A DNA stretch of 28,493 bases from Campylobacterales bacterium (GTDB lineage: Bacteria > Campylobacterota > Campylobacteria > Campylobacterales > Nitratiruptoraceae). The translations under genes and the position numbers were made by a program. The notes beneath the pieces are model-generated. The model saw nothing but the letters and a program-made list of their open reading frames with translations, ran no database searches and was not told where the DNA came from. Below, one piece after another: positions 7,214 to 13,565 of the stretch. Where the stretch lies: NCBI GenBank assembly GCA_027068245.1, contig JAMOUF010000247.1:1-28493 (forward strand). The letters are read 5' to 3'. Numbering within the stretch: the stretch's first letter is position 1; every line of letters begins with the position of its first letter.

Positions 7214-8414
7214 TACTATCCTTAACAGCTTTAACTATATCACTAAATCTTTCAAAAGCAGGTAAATCTAAATCAAAACCACCAACTAAATCAATATCAT
7301 CCTCATCCAATTCAAAATTTATCTCATCAGTAACGGCACGAGCCTTAACAGCATCTTTTATCGCAGTAAGTTCACGGGGTGAAATTCGAGCAATGATATT
7401 CCCATCCAAATCTTTTACTTCATAGACATCTTTTTTAAAACTCAAATGTTCTAAAACAGCCTCATCCTTTGAACGAGTACTACCAAAAACATCAGAGATA
7501 ACACTCTTCAACTCATCAATTTTAGAAAGATCAACATCAACACTATTATTATTAACAACAGACAAATCCAACTGACTAATTACATCTTTTAATGAATTCA
7601 ATCCTCCAATTACGCCAGAAATATCAGAAACATTACGCAAACTATCTATTGAATTTGAAATATCCTGTAATTTCTGGACAATTGCAGAAACATCTATATT
7701 CACATCCGATATATCAGAACTAACAGAAGTATCGACAACCTTAGAGTTAACTAAACTTTGTGAGATTTTATCAACAAAAGATTTTAACTCAAATAAAATA
7801 CCATAAACCTCTGAAGTCAATATATTTTGAACATCAAAATAACCAGCAACAGAAGAAACAGCGGAAGCTATATGCATTAAAGATACATTCAAAGATGAAA
7901 CAGTTGAATTTAAAGCAGATAAAGAAGATATAACAGAGGTATTATTAGATACAGATTGCTTAACTAAGATATCAGCAATCATAGACAGACGCCTGTCTAA
8001 CAAATTTGCATTATTCACAAACACAGAAACCAAAGGTTCACCATTATAAACATAATCACTATCAGAAATAATTTCAGATGGTTTTGATTTTAACCTCTCA
8101 ATATTATCATTAGCAATATCCACATTCTTCTCAACAACATTGCCAACAATATTACTAACAACACTATCGGTTTCTTTAAAATTAGTTTCAACAACAGCAG
8201 AAGAAACATTAATAAAATCATCTGCTGAATCTAATAAAAATTTAGCAATTCTAAGCGAAGGAAAAGCCACAGATAAACGATCAAAAAAAGTAGTATTATC
8301 ACTTACAATAGAATCTATATCTAAATTCCTTATAGTCGACGCAATCCCAACACCTAAACCACCAAGAGCAACAGCAGCCTCTCCACCTCCAATAGCGACA
8401 GCAGCAGGTAACAT
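7203..8414 (-). CDS. Unrecognised 403-aa Ser/Val/Asp-rich helical protein, possible virion protein
   Basis: The N-terminus (about 1-28) is hydrophobic and glycine-rich (AIGGGEAAVALGGLGVGIA), followed by a long Ser/Val/Asp/Ile-rich region to about 300 with heptad-like hydrophobic spacing. The C-terminal end contains DGNIIARISPRELTAIKDAV and an acidic stretch (ELDEDDIDLVGG). The layout recalls elongated or tape-measure-like phage proteins, or membrane-penetrating pilot proteins, but no family is recognised. AAGGAGAG precedes the ATG. The coding strand here is strikingly T-rich and C-poor: the plus strand at 7501-7560 has 2 G against 14 C. Confidence 0.68.
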   Translation of the reverse strand: MLPAAVAIGGGEAAVALGGLGVGIASTIRNLDIDSIVSDNTTFFDRLSVAFPSLRIAKFLLDSADDFINVSSAVVETNFKETDSVVSNIVGNVVEKNVDIANDNIERLKSKPSEIISDSDYVYNGEPLVSVFVNNANLLDRRLSMIADILVKQSVSNNTSVISSLSALNSTVSSLNVSLMHIASAVSSVAGYFDVQNILTSEVYGILFELKSFVDKISQSLVNSKVVDTSVSSDISDVNIDVSAIVQKLQDISNSIDSLRNVSDISGVIGGLNSLKDVISQLDLSVVNNNSVDVDLSKIDELKSVISDVFGSTRSKDEAVLEHLSFKKDVYEVKDLDGNIIARISPRELTAIKDAVKARAVTDEINFELDEDDIDLVGGFDLDLPAFERFSDIVKAVKDSNGS

Positions 8415-8425
8415 TACATCTCTCC

Positions 8426-9061
8426 TTAAACAGACGCTAAACTACAAAAAACAGATGGGACATAAACAATCCGTGATTCATCATCATGATTAACTAATCT
8501 ATAAACAATTAAAAACTGAGCATCATCATTTTTCATAAAAAACGAACCATCAACCTTCCAAACGCCATCCAAACCCTTTACTGAAACAAAAGAACCATCT
8601 TTATAAGTGCCATAAGAACCATTTAAAGATACGAGAGATAAGGAAGAAAAATCAAAATTATCAATAGAAATAGCGTCAATCTTATCACGAATAGAACTTA
8701 ACATTGAAAAAATAGATTCAATACTACTATTAAAACCATCTTTAACAAACTCAACATCATATTTGATACTATCAATGTTACTTTTAACATACTCAGAGTT
8801 ATTTTTTATATCATCCAAAGAATAAGAATTAAAATCTACAATACCATAAATAGAATCTACTTTATAATAAACAAAATCAAAATAATAAATCTGTCTTAAT
8901 AAACCAAAAATATAAGCCTTATTATCAAGAAAAGTAGAATCTAATTCTATATTAACATCACTATCTGAGAAAACAATAACATCACTTTTGTCAGATAATT
9001 CCATTAAAATGTCAATTGTATCAGTAACAGAATAATTATAAGTTTTATCAAACACATTCAT
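8426..9061 (-). CDS. Unrecognised 211-aa protein with helical middle and beta-rich end
   Basis: The N-terminal part (MNVFDKTYNYSVTDTIDILM) leads into a helical, coiled-coil-like middle (about 85-135, including SSIESIFSMLSSIRDKIDAI). A C-terminal part rich in Gly, Tyr and beta-forming residues follows (LNGSYGTYKDGSFVSVKG). A stalk plus a small beta domain is the layout of many phage spikes or attachment proteins, but this is inference without a family match. GAGGAG precedes the ATG, which overlaps the stop of the 44-aa gene as TAATG. The 403-aa gene follows 11 nt downstream. Confidence 0.65.
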   Translation of the reverse strand: MNVFDKTYNYSVTDTIDILMELSDKSDVIVFSDSDVNIELDSTFLDNKAYIFGLLRQIYYFDFVYYKVDSIYGIVDFNSYSLDDIKNNSEYVKSNIDSIKYDVEFVKDGFNSSIESIFSMLSSIRDKIDAISIDNFDFSSLSLVSLNGSYGTYKDGSFVSVKGLDGVWKVDGSFFMKNDDAQFLIVYRLVNHDDESRIVYVPSVFCSLASV

Positions 9062-9195
9062 TATATAGACTCCTCACCTGTTAAAACAACATCATACACA
9101 CTAAGAACACTTGAGCTAACCAAATTATCCTCAGCATCATAAACTTCAAAAACAAAAGCCAACTTTTCAGGCAAAAATTTAACTATTACCTTCAT
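9061..9195 (-). CDS. Unrecognised 44-aa protein
   Basis: A short frame from ATG (9193-9195) to TAA (9061-9063) encodes 44 residues beginning MKVIVKFLPEKLAFVFEVYD and ending VVLTGEESI. The start has an excellent GGAGG site 4 nt upstream, lies inside the last 17 nt of the holin-like gene, and the stop overlaps the next ATG as TAATG. These two couplings, plus the otherwise unexplained 117-nt gap, make it a real gene despite its size. It looks like a small beta-strand protein with no membrane segment. Function is unknown. Confidence 0.7.
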   Translation of the reverse strand: MKVIVKFLPEKLAFVFEVYDAEDNLVSSSVLSVYDVVLTGEESI

Positions 9196-9574
9196 TAATC
9201 CTCCTTCTTAAAGAATTTAAAGCACCACCAGCAAAATAAAAAGCAACAATAACACTAACAGGAACTCCCAAATAATTATTAGTAAACTCTAAAATTTCCA
9301 AACTCACATCAGTTATATGTGAACTACGCAAAAAGAGTCCAAAAACAAAAGTGAAAAAAGCAACCAAAAAAGACAAAACATAAGGCACAACGAACAACAA
9401 AGCAAGAAATCGCTGAGCAAGTTTAAAAGGGTGATACGCCTCAAGAAGTCGTAAAAAATACTCAGCCTTCTCTTCATCAGTAAAAATAACCTTATCAACC
9501 CCATTATAAACTCCATCTACAGCCTTTTTAACAACTCCTTCACTTTTAAACAAATCAGAAAGCAGACTAAACAT
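9179..9574 (-). CDS. Holin-like membrane protein (3TM/GTA-holin type)
   Basis: The start is placed at ATG 9574, with AAGG upstream and an 8-nt overlap with the endolysin. A GTG at 9613 would be 13 codons earlier and has no good site. The 131-residue protein starts with an amphipathic region (MFSLLSDLFKS), then VDKVIFTDEEKAEY, then strong hydrophobic segments at about 56-82 and 103-121, and a basic tail (RRRINEG). The D-K-x-x-x-T-D-E-E-K pattern before the helices resembles the 3TM holins of gene-transfer agents and phages. Position directly after the lysozyme supports a role in letting the endolysin reach the wall. Confidence 0.62.
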   Translation of the reverse strand: MFSLLSDLFKSEGVVKKAVDGVYNGVDKVIFTDEEKAEYFLRLLEAYHPFKLAQRFLALLFVVPYVLSFLVAFFTFVFGLFLRSSHITDVSLEILEFTNNYLGVPVSVIVAFYFAGGALNSLRRRINEGNS

Positions 9575-9992
9575 CGATAACCTTATCAAGTAAAAATTTC
9601 TCTTTTTTAACACGATTAGGAACTTGTAAAGCTCGTTTTGAATTTAAAAGCTCAAACGACGCAGTTTTAAAATCCCAATTTTTAATCGCTTCTATAAAAC
9701 GCTTAAAAGACAAAAATCCACTTTCACCAAGATTAAAAACCATTGAAATTAAAACCACTTTTACATTATCCGGATAAGACTCAAAATCATCGAAAAAGTC
9801 CCTTAAAAAATCAAGAACATCAACAACATCATTATGTAAAAGAAAATCAGCCTCCAACATACTTATACCTTTATCAGTCAAATTACGACCATATCCAATA
9901 GTTAAGTTACCAGTAGTATCAACATAAGGAAAATTATCAAAACCTTCAACATCTTTCAAAAAATCGATAGTTTTATCTAAATAGTTACGCAC
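9567..9992 (-). CDS. Phage endolysin, GH24 (T4-type) lysozyme
   Basis: The start is placed at GTG 9990-9992, 6 nt after a GGAGG lying inside the end of rep. An ATG at 10016 would be 8 codons longer and lacks this site. The 141-residue protein carries the complete GH24 catalytic set, Glu16 in FLKDVEGF, Asp25 in YVDTTG and Thr31 in LTIGYG. This is the same +9/+6 spacing as Glu11-Asp20-Thr26 of T4 lysozyme. It hydrolyses peptidoglycan glycan strands. It has no signal peptide, so it needs the adjacent holin. The stop overlaps the holin start. This is the clearest sign that the element is a phage rather than a plasmid or IS. Confidence 0.9.
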   Translation of the reverse strand: MRNYLDKTIDFLKDVEGFDNFPYVDTTGNLTIGYGRNLTDKGISMLEADFLLHNDVVDVLDFLRDFFDDFESYPDNVKVVLISMVFNLGESGFLSFKRFIEAIKNWDFKTASFELLNSKRALQVPNRVKKEKFLLDKVIDV

Positions 9993-11331
9993 AAAAAACC
10001 TCCAAAGCTTTTTCAATTTTCTTACGGTATTCCAAATTATTAATATTAATCAGCTCTTTACGCATATTAAATAAAGCCTCATTCAACACATCGGAATAAT
10101 CAACGGTAGGATTTAATTTTTGCTCTAAAATATAGTCACTAAATTTAGTAAAACTATCAGCAACTTTAGATAAAGCATATTGATGTAAATTAATTCCATC
10201 AAATTCAAAAAGTTCTCTTTGAACTTCATCAATAATATAAGAAAGATTATATGGATTTGTCCCTAAAGATTTATAAGTGGCAGATATAAAAGCTTTTAAA
10301 TATTTCTTTGCTAATTTGATATTGGGATTAAAAGTATCTTTATATTTTTTAGGCATATCAACATATCTGTTATCCCAAACAGCTAAACTATCCCAAAAAT
10401 CTTTGGCACCCCTCTTTTTAGCCCTTTGAAATCTCTTTGTAATAGCAACAGATGTTAAACCATTATTAATATCAATAATATCATTATCATCAATCTCAAC
10501 AAACTCCAGCAAAGAATTACCATATCTCCAAAGTTTTCCCGTATTATCAAGCAACCATTTCACAGAATCAAAGCCATTTGGAATAAATTGCCTAAGAGCT
10601 TTACCTCTTATCTGAAACTCATGCCTAAAAACAGGATACTTTTTATCCGGGCAATAACCATTTAATCGCCATTTTTGCTCTATATAAGACTCAGAAGGAG
10701 AATTTTTGATTTTTTGACTTTTATCATAAATCCTAAAAAGCTTATCTCCACTGCCAAATGTAAAGCCCTGAACCCTATAAAACCTACCAAAAGTTTTTAT
10801 ATCAGCAACTTCAACAAAGTCTTTTTGAGAAAATTTTGTCTGAAACCTAAAACTATCAAGCTTTGTATAACGAACCCCCCAAACATCTGTAGCTAAATCA
10901 ACCCTATTCAAGTCCCTACTATACTTAGAACCAAGAGCCTTTTGGATAAAAACCTCGACTAAATCAATAGCCTTCTTAAGACCCACTCTAAAAAGAAAAT
11001 TAGCCCTAAAATGAACCTGAATATTTGGAAAAGAACTATCAATCGATGCAGTAGATAAAAAAGCCAAAAAATCCTGGTTTTCTATATAAAATTTATATTG
11101 CCGGTTTCCCTTAGAACTAACAAAAAAATCTCCAAGACCAAGATTTAAGTCGGATTTAACAAACTTTGTCCCAAAATCATCCAACATCTGAGCTTCACTC
11201 TTTTTAGACTCAAGTATAGATAGCAAAGGCTGATAAAACTTCAAATAATTTTGTATATCCAAACACTTATAACTAATAACAAGCGTATCAACGCCTTGAT
11301 GAACTATTTTTGGCTCTTGAAGTCTTACCAT
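9985..11331 (-). CDS. Rolling-circle replication initiator, Rep_trans-like
   Basis: The 448-residue protein starts after AGGAGGTAAAGA. It has an N-terminal GVDTLVISY (13-21), the LNRVDLATDV segment (141-150), and GSGDKLFRIYDKSQK (193-207), where Tyr202 is the likely nicking residue. RHEFQIRG (236-243) supplies a metal-ligand-type Glu. This order (G-x-D-T-L, R-x-D-x-x-x-D, R-x-Y-D-K) is typical of Rep_trans initiators (pT181 RepC, filamentous phage RstA types), which nick one strand at the origin and stay covalently attached. Its C-terminal 200 residues are unrecognised. It lies between a probable ssDNA-binding protein and the lysis genes. Confidence 0.78.
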   Translation of the reverse strand: MVRLQEPKIVHQGVDTLVISYKCLDIQNYLKFYQPLLSILESKKSEAQMLDDFGTKFVKSDLNLGLGDFFVSSKGNRQYKFYIENQDFLAFLSTASIDSSFPNIQVHFRANFLFRVGLKKAIDLVEVFIQKALGSKYSRDLNRVDLATDVWGVRYTKLDSFRFQTKFSQKDFVEVADIKTFGRFYRVQGFTFGSGDKLFRIYDKSQKIKNSPSESYIEQKWRLNGYCPDKKYPVFRHEFQIRGKALRQFIPNGFDSVKWLLDNTGKLWRYGNSLLEFVEIDDNDIIDINNGLTSVAITKRFQRAKKRGAKDFWDSLAVWDNRYVDMPKKYKDTFNPNIKLAKKYLKAFISATYKSLGTNPYNLSYIIDEVQRELFEFDGINLHQYALSKVADSFTKFSDYILEQKLNPTVDYSDVLNEALFNMRKELININNLEYRKKIEKALEVFCA

Positions 11332-11380
11332 TCTTTACCTCCTATGTCCACATTAAACCCCTTGACAATCAGGGTGGGGA
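11332..11380 (-). promoter_or_regulatory. rep leader with small hairpin, candidate nicking or control site
   Basis: This 49-nt gap is the only clear gap inside the right-hand operon. It contains CCCTTGACAATCAGGG (11359-11374), which can fold as a 6-bp stem with one bulged T and a CAA loop. It includes CTTGACAA, the same 8-mer found in the 5133-5173 hairpin and at the left end of the element. Rep proteins of this family often nick at a hairpin close to or within their gene. An autoregulatory leader is equally possible. Confidence 0.4.
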
Positions 11381-11821
11381 CTAAACCCCAACCTTATAAT
11401 TTTTCAAATCAACAAACTCTAAAGGCTCAAGCATTAGCTGCTTAGCAACATACTCATTTCCACTCTTACTTTTGTTTATAAATTCCCTAACTTTAAGCAT
11501 ATAATTAAGTTCATAAATCCCACCAACAACAAGTCTTTCAAAAAGCTCCCTATCAACCTTAAGTTGATAAATTCCAAAAGTGGAATTACTAAACTCTATA
11601 TAGTAAGCATCCGGATACCTACGAATTTGTCCCGTCGAATTATCAATTATAGGATTACCGTTTTCATCAGTTATCTCTTTACCCTCAACAAAATTTTTAC
11701 CTTTAATCGTTATACCCATAACACCTTTGTTAGCGTTAATCTTTTCTATAAGCTCAAAAGCTATCTGATACGCAAGCTCAGTATCCTTAATAAACTCGTC
11801 GTGCGTTTTAGTCTTAGACAT
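11381..11821 (-). CDS. Probable ssDNA-binding (OB-fold-like) protein
   Basis: ATG at 11821 follows AAAGGAGAAATA and overlaps the stop of the HTH gene as TAATG, giving 146 residues. A longer reading from 11893 would run through the HTH gene in another frame and is not supported. The C-terminal part alternates strands in an OB-like way: YYIEFSNSTFGIYQLKV, VGGIYELNYMLKVREF, then EYVAKQLMLEPLEF. The location just before rep matches the ssDNA-binding protein of filamentous and other rolling-circle phages. No family match was certain, so the function is inferred mainly from context. Confidence 0.55.
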   Translation of the reverse strand: MSKTKTHDEFIKDTELAYQIAFELIEKINANKGVMGITIKGKNFVEGKEITDENGNPIIDNSTGQIRRYPDAYYIEFSNSTFGIYQLKVDRELFERLVVGGIYELNYMLKVREFINKSKSGNEYVAKQLMLEPLEFVDLKNYKVGV

Positions 11822-11988
11822 TATTTCTCCTTTAAATAAAGATGGATATTGTTGATTTTGTAATAAATCAGTCCTTTTGTGATATTTGCACACTCTGCTA
11901 TATGAGGAATAGTTACATCTTTTCCTTCCTTCAGAAGATGAAGTATCGCAAGATAGATTTTCCTATCGGTTTTATTAAGCGGTTTCAA
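11821..11988 (-). CDS. Small HTH DNA-binding protein
   Basis: A 55-residue frame runs from TTG (11986-11988) to TAA (11821-11823). AAGGA lies 7 nt before the TTG. The sequence TDRKIYLAILHLLKEGK leads to DVTIPHIAECANITKGLIYY, a clear helix-turn-helix with an IAECANITKG recognition turn. It ends YLKEK. Its start overlaps the transposase's last 14 nt, and its stop overlaps the start of the OB-like gene. It is probably the phage's small repressor or Cro-like regulator, or a recombination directionality factor. Confidence 0.6.
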   Translation of the reverse strand: MKPLNKTDRKIYLAILHLLKEGKDVTIPHIAECANITKGLIYYKINNIHLYLKEK

Positions 11989-12949
11989 GATTTAATCCTT
12001 GATGAAAATGAATATATTTATAATAAATAGCTCTTAGCAAATGTGACGCACAAGCAATAAGAGCCTGTTTTTTGCTTTTACCATTTTGCAAAAGACGATT
12101 ATATTTTTGTTTAATAACCTCATTTGTTCTAACAGCAGAAAGAGAACTTAAAAAGAGGAGTTTTCTGACATTCTTATTACCCCGTTTAGATATACGAGGA
12201 CTTTTATACACACTTGAACCACTTTGAAAATGGACTGGATTTAAACCGAAAAAAGAGACAAACTGTTTAGCACTTTTGACCTGGTAATTATCAGCTATAT
12301 ATGGAAGAACATAAAGTAGCGTAGTATCACCAACACCTTTTAACTCATCTTTGATTTTTTTAAACTCTGGTATCTCTTTTTGTAACTTATCCTTAGCTCT
12401 TTTTTCTATCTCTTTTTGAACTTCGAGAATTTTTTTCTCAATATCAGAAATCTGTTCTCTTAAATCCTTATCTATTACATCTTTTTGCGAATGAAGCATA
12501 TTCTTTAAAGCTACACGCTGTTTTTTCAATTGTTCTAAAGCAGCGATATAAGGTTTAAAGATATAACGATAGTGGTATTCATCCTTAGTGAAAAATGACT
12601 CTTTTTGTTCAGAAAGATAAAGTGCAATAACATAGCTATCTACTTTATCATCCTTATTTTTAAATCCTTTAGACTTAAAATAGTAATGCAATAGATAAGG
12701 ATTTAAAAGTTTATGTTTAACATTTAAATCTTTTAAAATCTTTTGAAGTGTTATCATATAATTTGAAGTAGCCTCATAACCAATATAGAAAAGAGAAGAA
12801 GGATAGTTTTCAAACAGATAATCAAAATAATCTTTGATAGAGCTTTCACGGTTTAAAATGGTAATTTGTTCTAATATAGAACTATCACAAAGAAGAGTGA
12901 CATCAAGTTTAGATTTACTGACATCTATACCAATAAAAATCTTTTTCAT
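11975..12949 (-). CDS. IS110/Piv-family DEDD transposase or site-specific recombinase
   Basis: The 324-residue protein is full length for the family. The RuvC-like DEDD domain shows Asp9 in FIGIDVSK, Glu59 in GYEATSNY, and Asp101 and Asp104 in KDDKVDSY. A helical linker rich in Lys/Glu follows (about 140-200). The C-terminal Tnp_20 domain has GVGDTT (205-210), FFGLNPV and QSGSS (242-246, catalytic serine region), and SKRGNKNVRKLL. The ATG follows AAGGAGTCTGTT. The 3' end overlaps the HTH gene, which ties it to the phage operon. In Neisseria filamentous prophages, related Piv/IS110 proteins act as integrases, and that is the favoured role here. An independent IS insertion is the alternative. 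Confidence 0.88.
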   Translation of the reverse strand: MKKIFIGIDVSKSKLDVTLLCDSSILEQITILNRESSIKDYFDYLFENYPSSLFYIGYEATSNYMITLQKILKDLNVKHKLLNPYLLHYYFKSKGFKNKDDKVDSYVIALYLSEQKESFFTKDEYHYRYIFKPYIAALEQLKKQRVALKNMLHSQKDVIDKDLREQISDIEKKILEVQKEIEKRAKDKLQKEIPEFKKIKDELKGVGDTTLLYVLPYIADNYQVKSAKQFVSFFGLNPVHFQSGSSVYKSPRISKRGNKNVRKLLFLSSLSAVRTNEVIKQKYNRLLQNGKSKKQALIACASHLLRAIYYKYIHFHQGLNLETA

Positions 12950-12986
12950 AACAGACTCCTTGCTTGTTTTCGAGCTTTTTGCCCTT

Positions 12987-12994
12987 GATTACCA
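12987..12994 (+). repeat. Right candidate attachment repeat (GATTACCA)
   Basis: This is the second copy of the 8-mer at 2831-2838, 37 nt upstream of the transposase start codon. It follows CCCTTGA, an arm of the hairpin at 5163-5173, and precedes ATCAG. Beyond it lies the promoter region of accB. Confidence 0.4.
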
Positions 12995-13045
12995 TCAGAG
13001 TTTTTAACAAGCTCTCTCTATAATGCGGGCTATAAAATTGTGCCC

Positions 13046-13072
13046 TTGCAAAAAGACGAGCTTTGGTATAAT
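13046..13072 (+). promoter_or_regulatory. Probable accB-accC promoter
   Basis: TTGCAA (13046-13051) and a perfect TATAAT (13067-13072) are separated by 15 nt. They lie about 45 nt upstream of the accB ATG, which has AGGAG in front. The -10 match is strong and the -35 spacing is short. The stretch 12995-13115 holds no other gene. Confidence 0.55.
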
Positions 13073-13115
13073 AAGTTTAGCAAACAAGCAAAAAGAAATA
13101 TTATCAGGAGAAAGA

Positions 13116-13565
13116 ATGAATTTAAAAGATATTAAAGAACTGTTGAGACTATTTGACAAGAGCGGACTTGATAAACTGAAAATAAAAGAGAACGATTTTG
13201 AGATTTCCATGCAAAAAGGAGGAGCGAAGGCCCCGGAAGCCGCCGTGGTGGTAGAGACGCCCCAGCTGATTGAAGCTGCCTCATGTGCGCCTTCAAGCAA
13301 AGAGGAAGAGGCTGCCAGAAAAAAGGGGGAGTATATCACCTCTCCCATGGTAGGCACCTTTTACAGAGCACCCAGTCCGGACAGTCCCCCCTTTGTGAAG
13401 GTTGGTGATGTGGTTAGCAAAGGACAGACGATAGGCATCATAGAGGCTATGAAGATTTTCAACGAGATAGAGGCGGAATTCGACTGCAAGATTTTGGAAA
13501 TTCTGGTTGAGGATGGACAGCCTGTGGAGTATGATATGCCGCTCTTTTTGGTAGAGAGGGTGTAA
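13116..13565 (+). CDS. accB: Acetyl-CoA carboxylase biotin carboxyl carrier protein
   Basis: ATG at 13116 with AGGAG upstream gives 149 residues. An in-frame upstream extension to 13023 would cover the promoter and is rejected. The N-terminal helix ([20 protein letters not shown]) is typical of AccB. It is followed by a Pro/Ala-rich linker and a biotinyl domain with [14 protein letters not shown] (75-88) and [10 protein letters not shown], where Lys113 is biotinylated. It carries carboxybiotin between AccC and the carboxyltransferase in fatty acid synthesis. The stop overlaps the accC ATG by one base. Confidence 0.95.
   Translation: MNLKDIKELLRLFDKSGLDKLKIKENDFEISMQKGGAKAPEAAVVVETPQLIEAASCAPSSKEEEAARKKGEYITSPMVGTFYRAPSPDSPPFVKVGDVVSKGQTIGIIEAMKIFNEIEAEFDCKILEILVEDGQPVEYDMPLFLVERV

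Larger units (their letters stand above)
2838..12994. mobile_element. Integrated phage-like element with rolling-circle Rep, lysis genes and IS110/Piv-type recombinase
   Basis: This block is much more AT-rich than the genes on either side and interrupts two ordinary housekeeping loci, dcd and accB. It encodes a Rep_trans-type initiator, a possible ssDNA-binding protein, a GH24 endolysin, a holin-like protein, an HTH regulator and a DEDD recombinase, plus about ten unrecognised proteins. Almost all genes lie on the minus strand with overlapping starts and stops. No terminase, portal, tail, Zot/pI or other Walker A ATPase is visible. The boundaries are inferred from an 8-bp direct repeat and the composition change. 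Individual gene calls are given separately. It is probably a prophage of a small ssDNA phage. A phage-plasmid or satellite is the main alternative. Confidence 0.7.

Noticed and set aside
11822..11893. Longer start for the OB-like protein at 11893
   Set aside because: No ribosome-binding site there, and it overlaps the coupled HTH frame. ATG 11821 has AAAGGAG and TAATG coupling.
11975..12949. The transposase as an unrelated IS110 insertion in the element
   Set aside because: Its 3' end overlaps the HTH gene with an embedded ribosome-binding site, and no IS ends or interrupted gene are visible. Kept as an alternative only.
2838..12994. Calling the element a standard inovirus (filamentous phage)
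   Set aside because: A Rep_trans protein, a small OB-like protein and a Piv-like recombinase fit, but there is no Zot/pI ATPase, no typical small coat protein with a signal peptide, and a complete lysozyme is present, which extruded filamentous phages do not need.
13023..13115. Upstream extension of accB by 31 codons
   Set aside because: It runs through a good TATAAT. ATG at 13116 has AGGAG and matches the normal AccB N-terminus.
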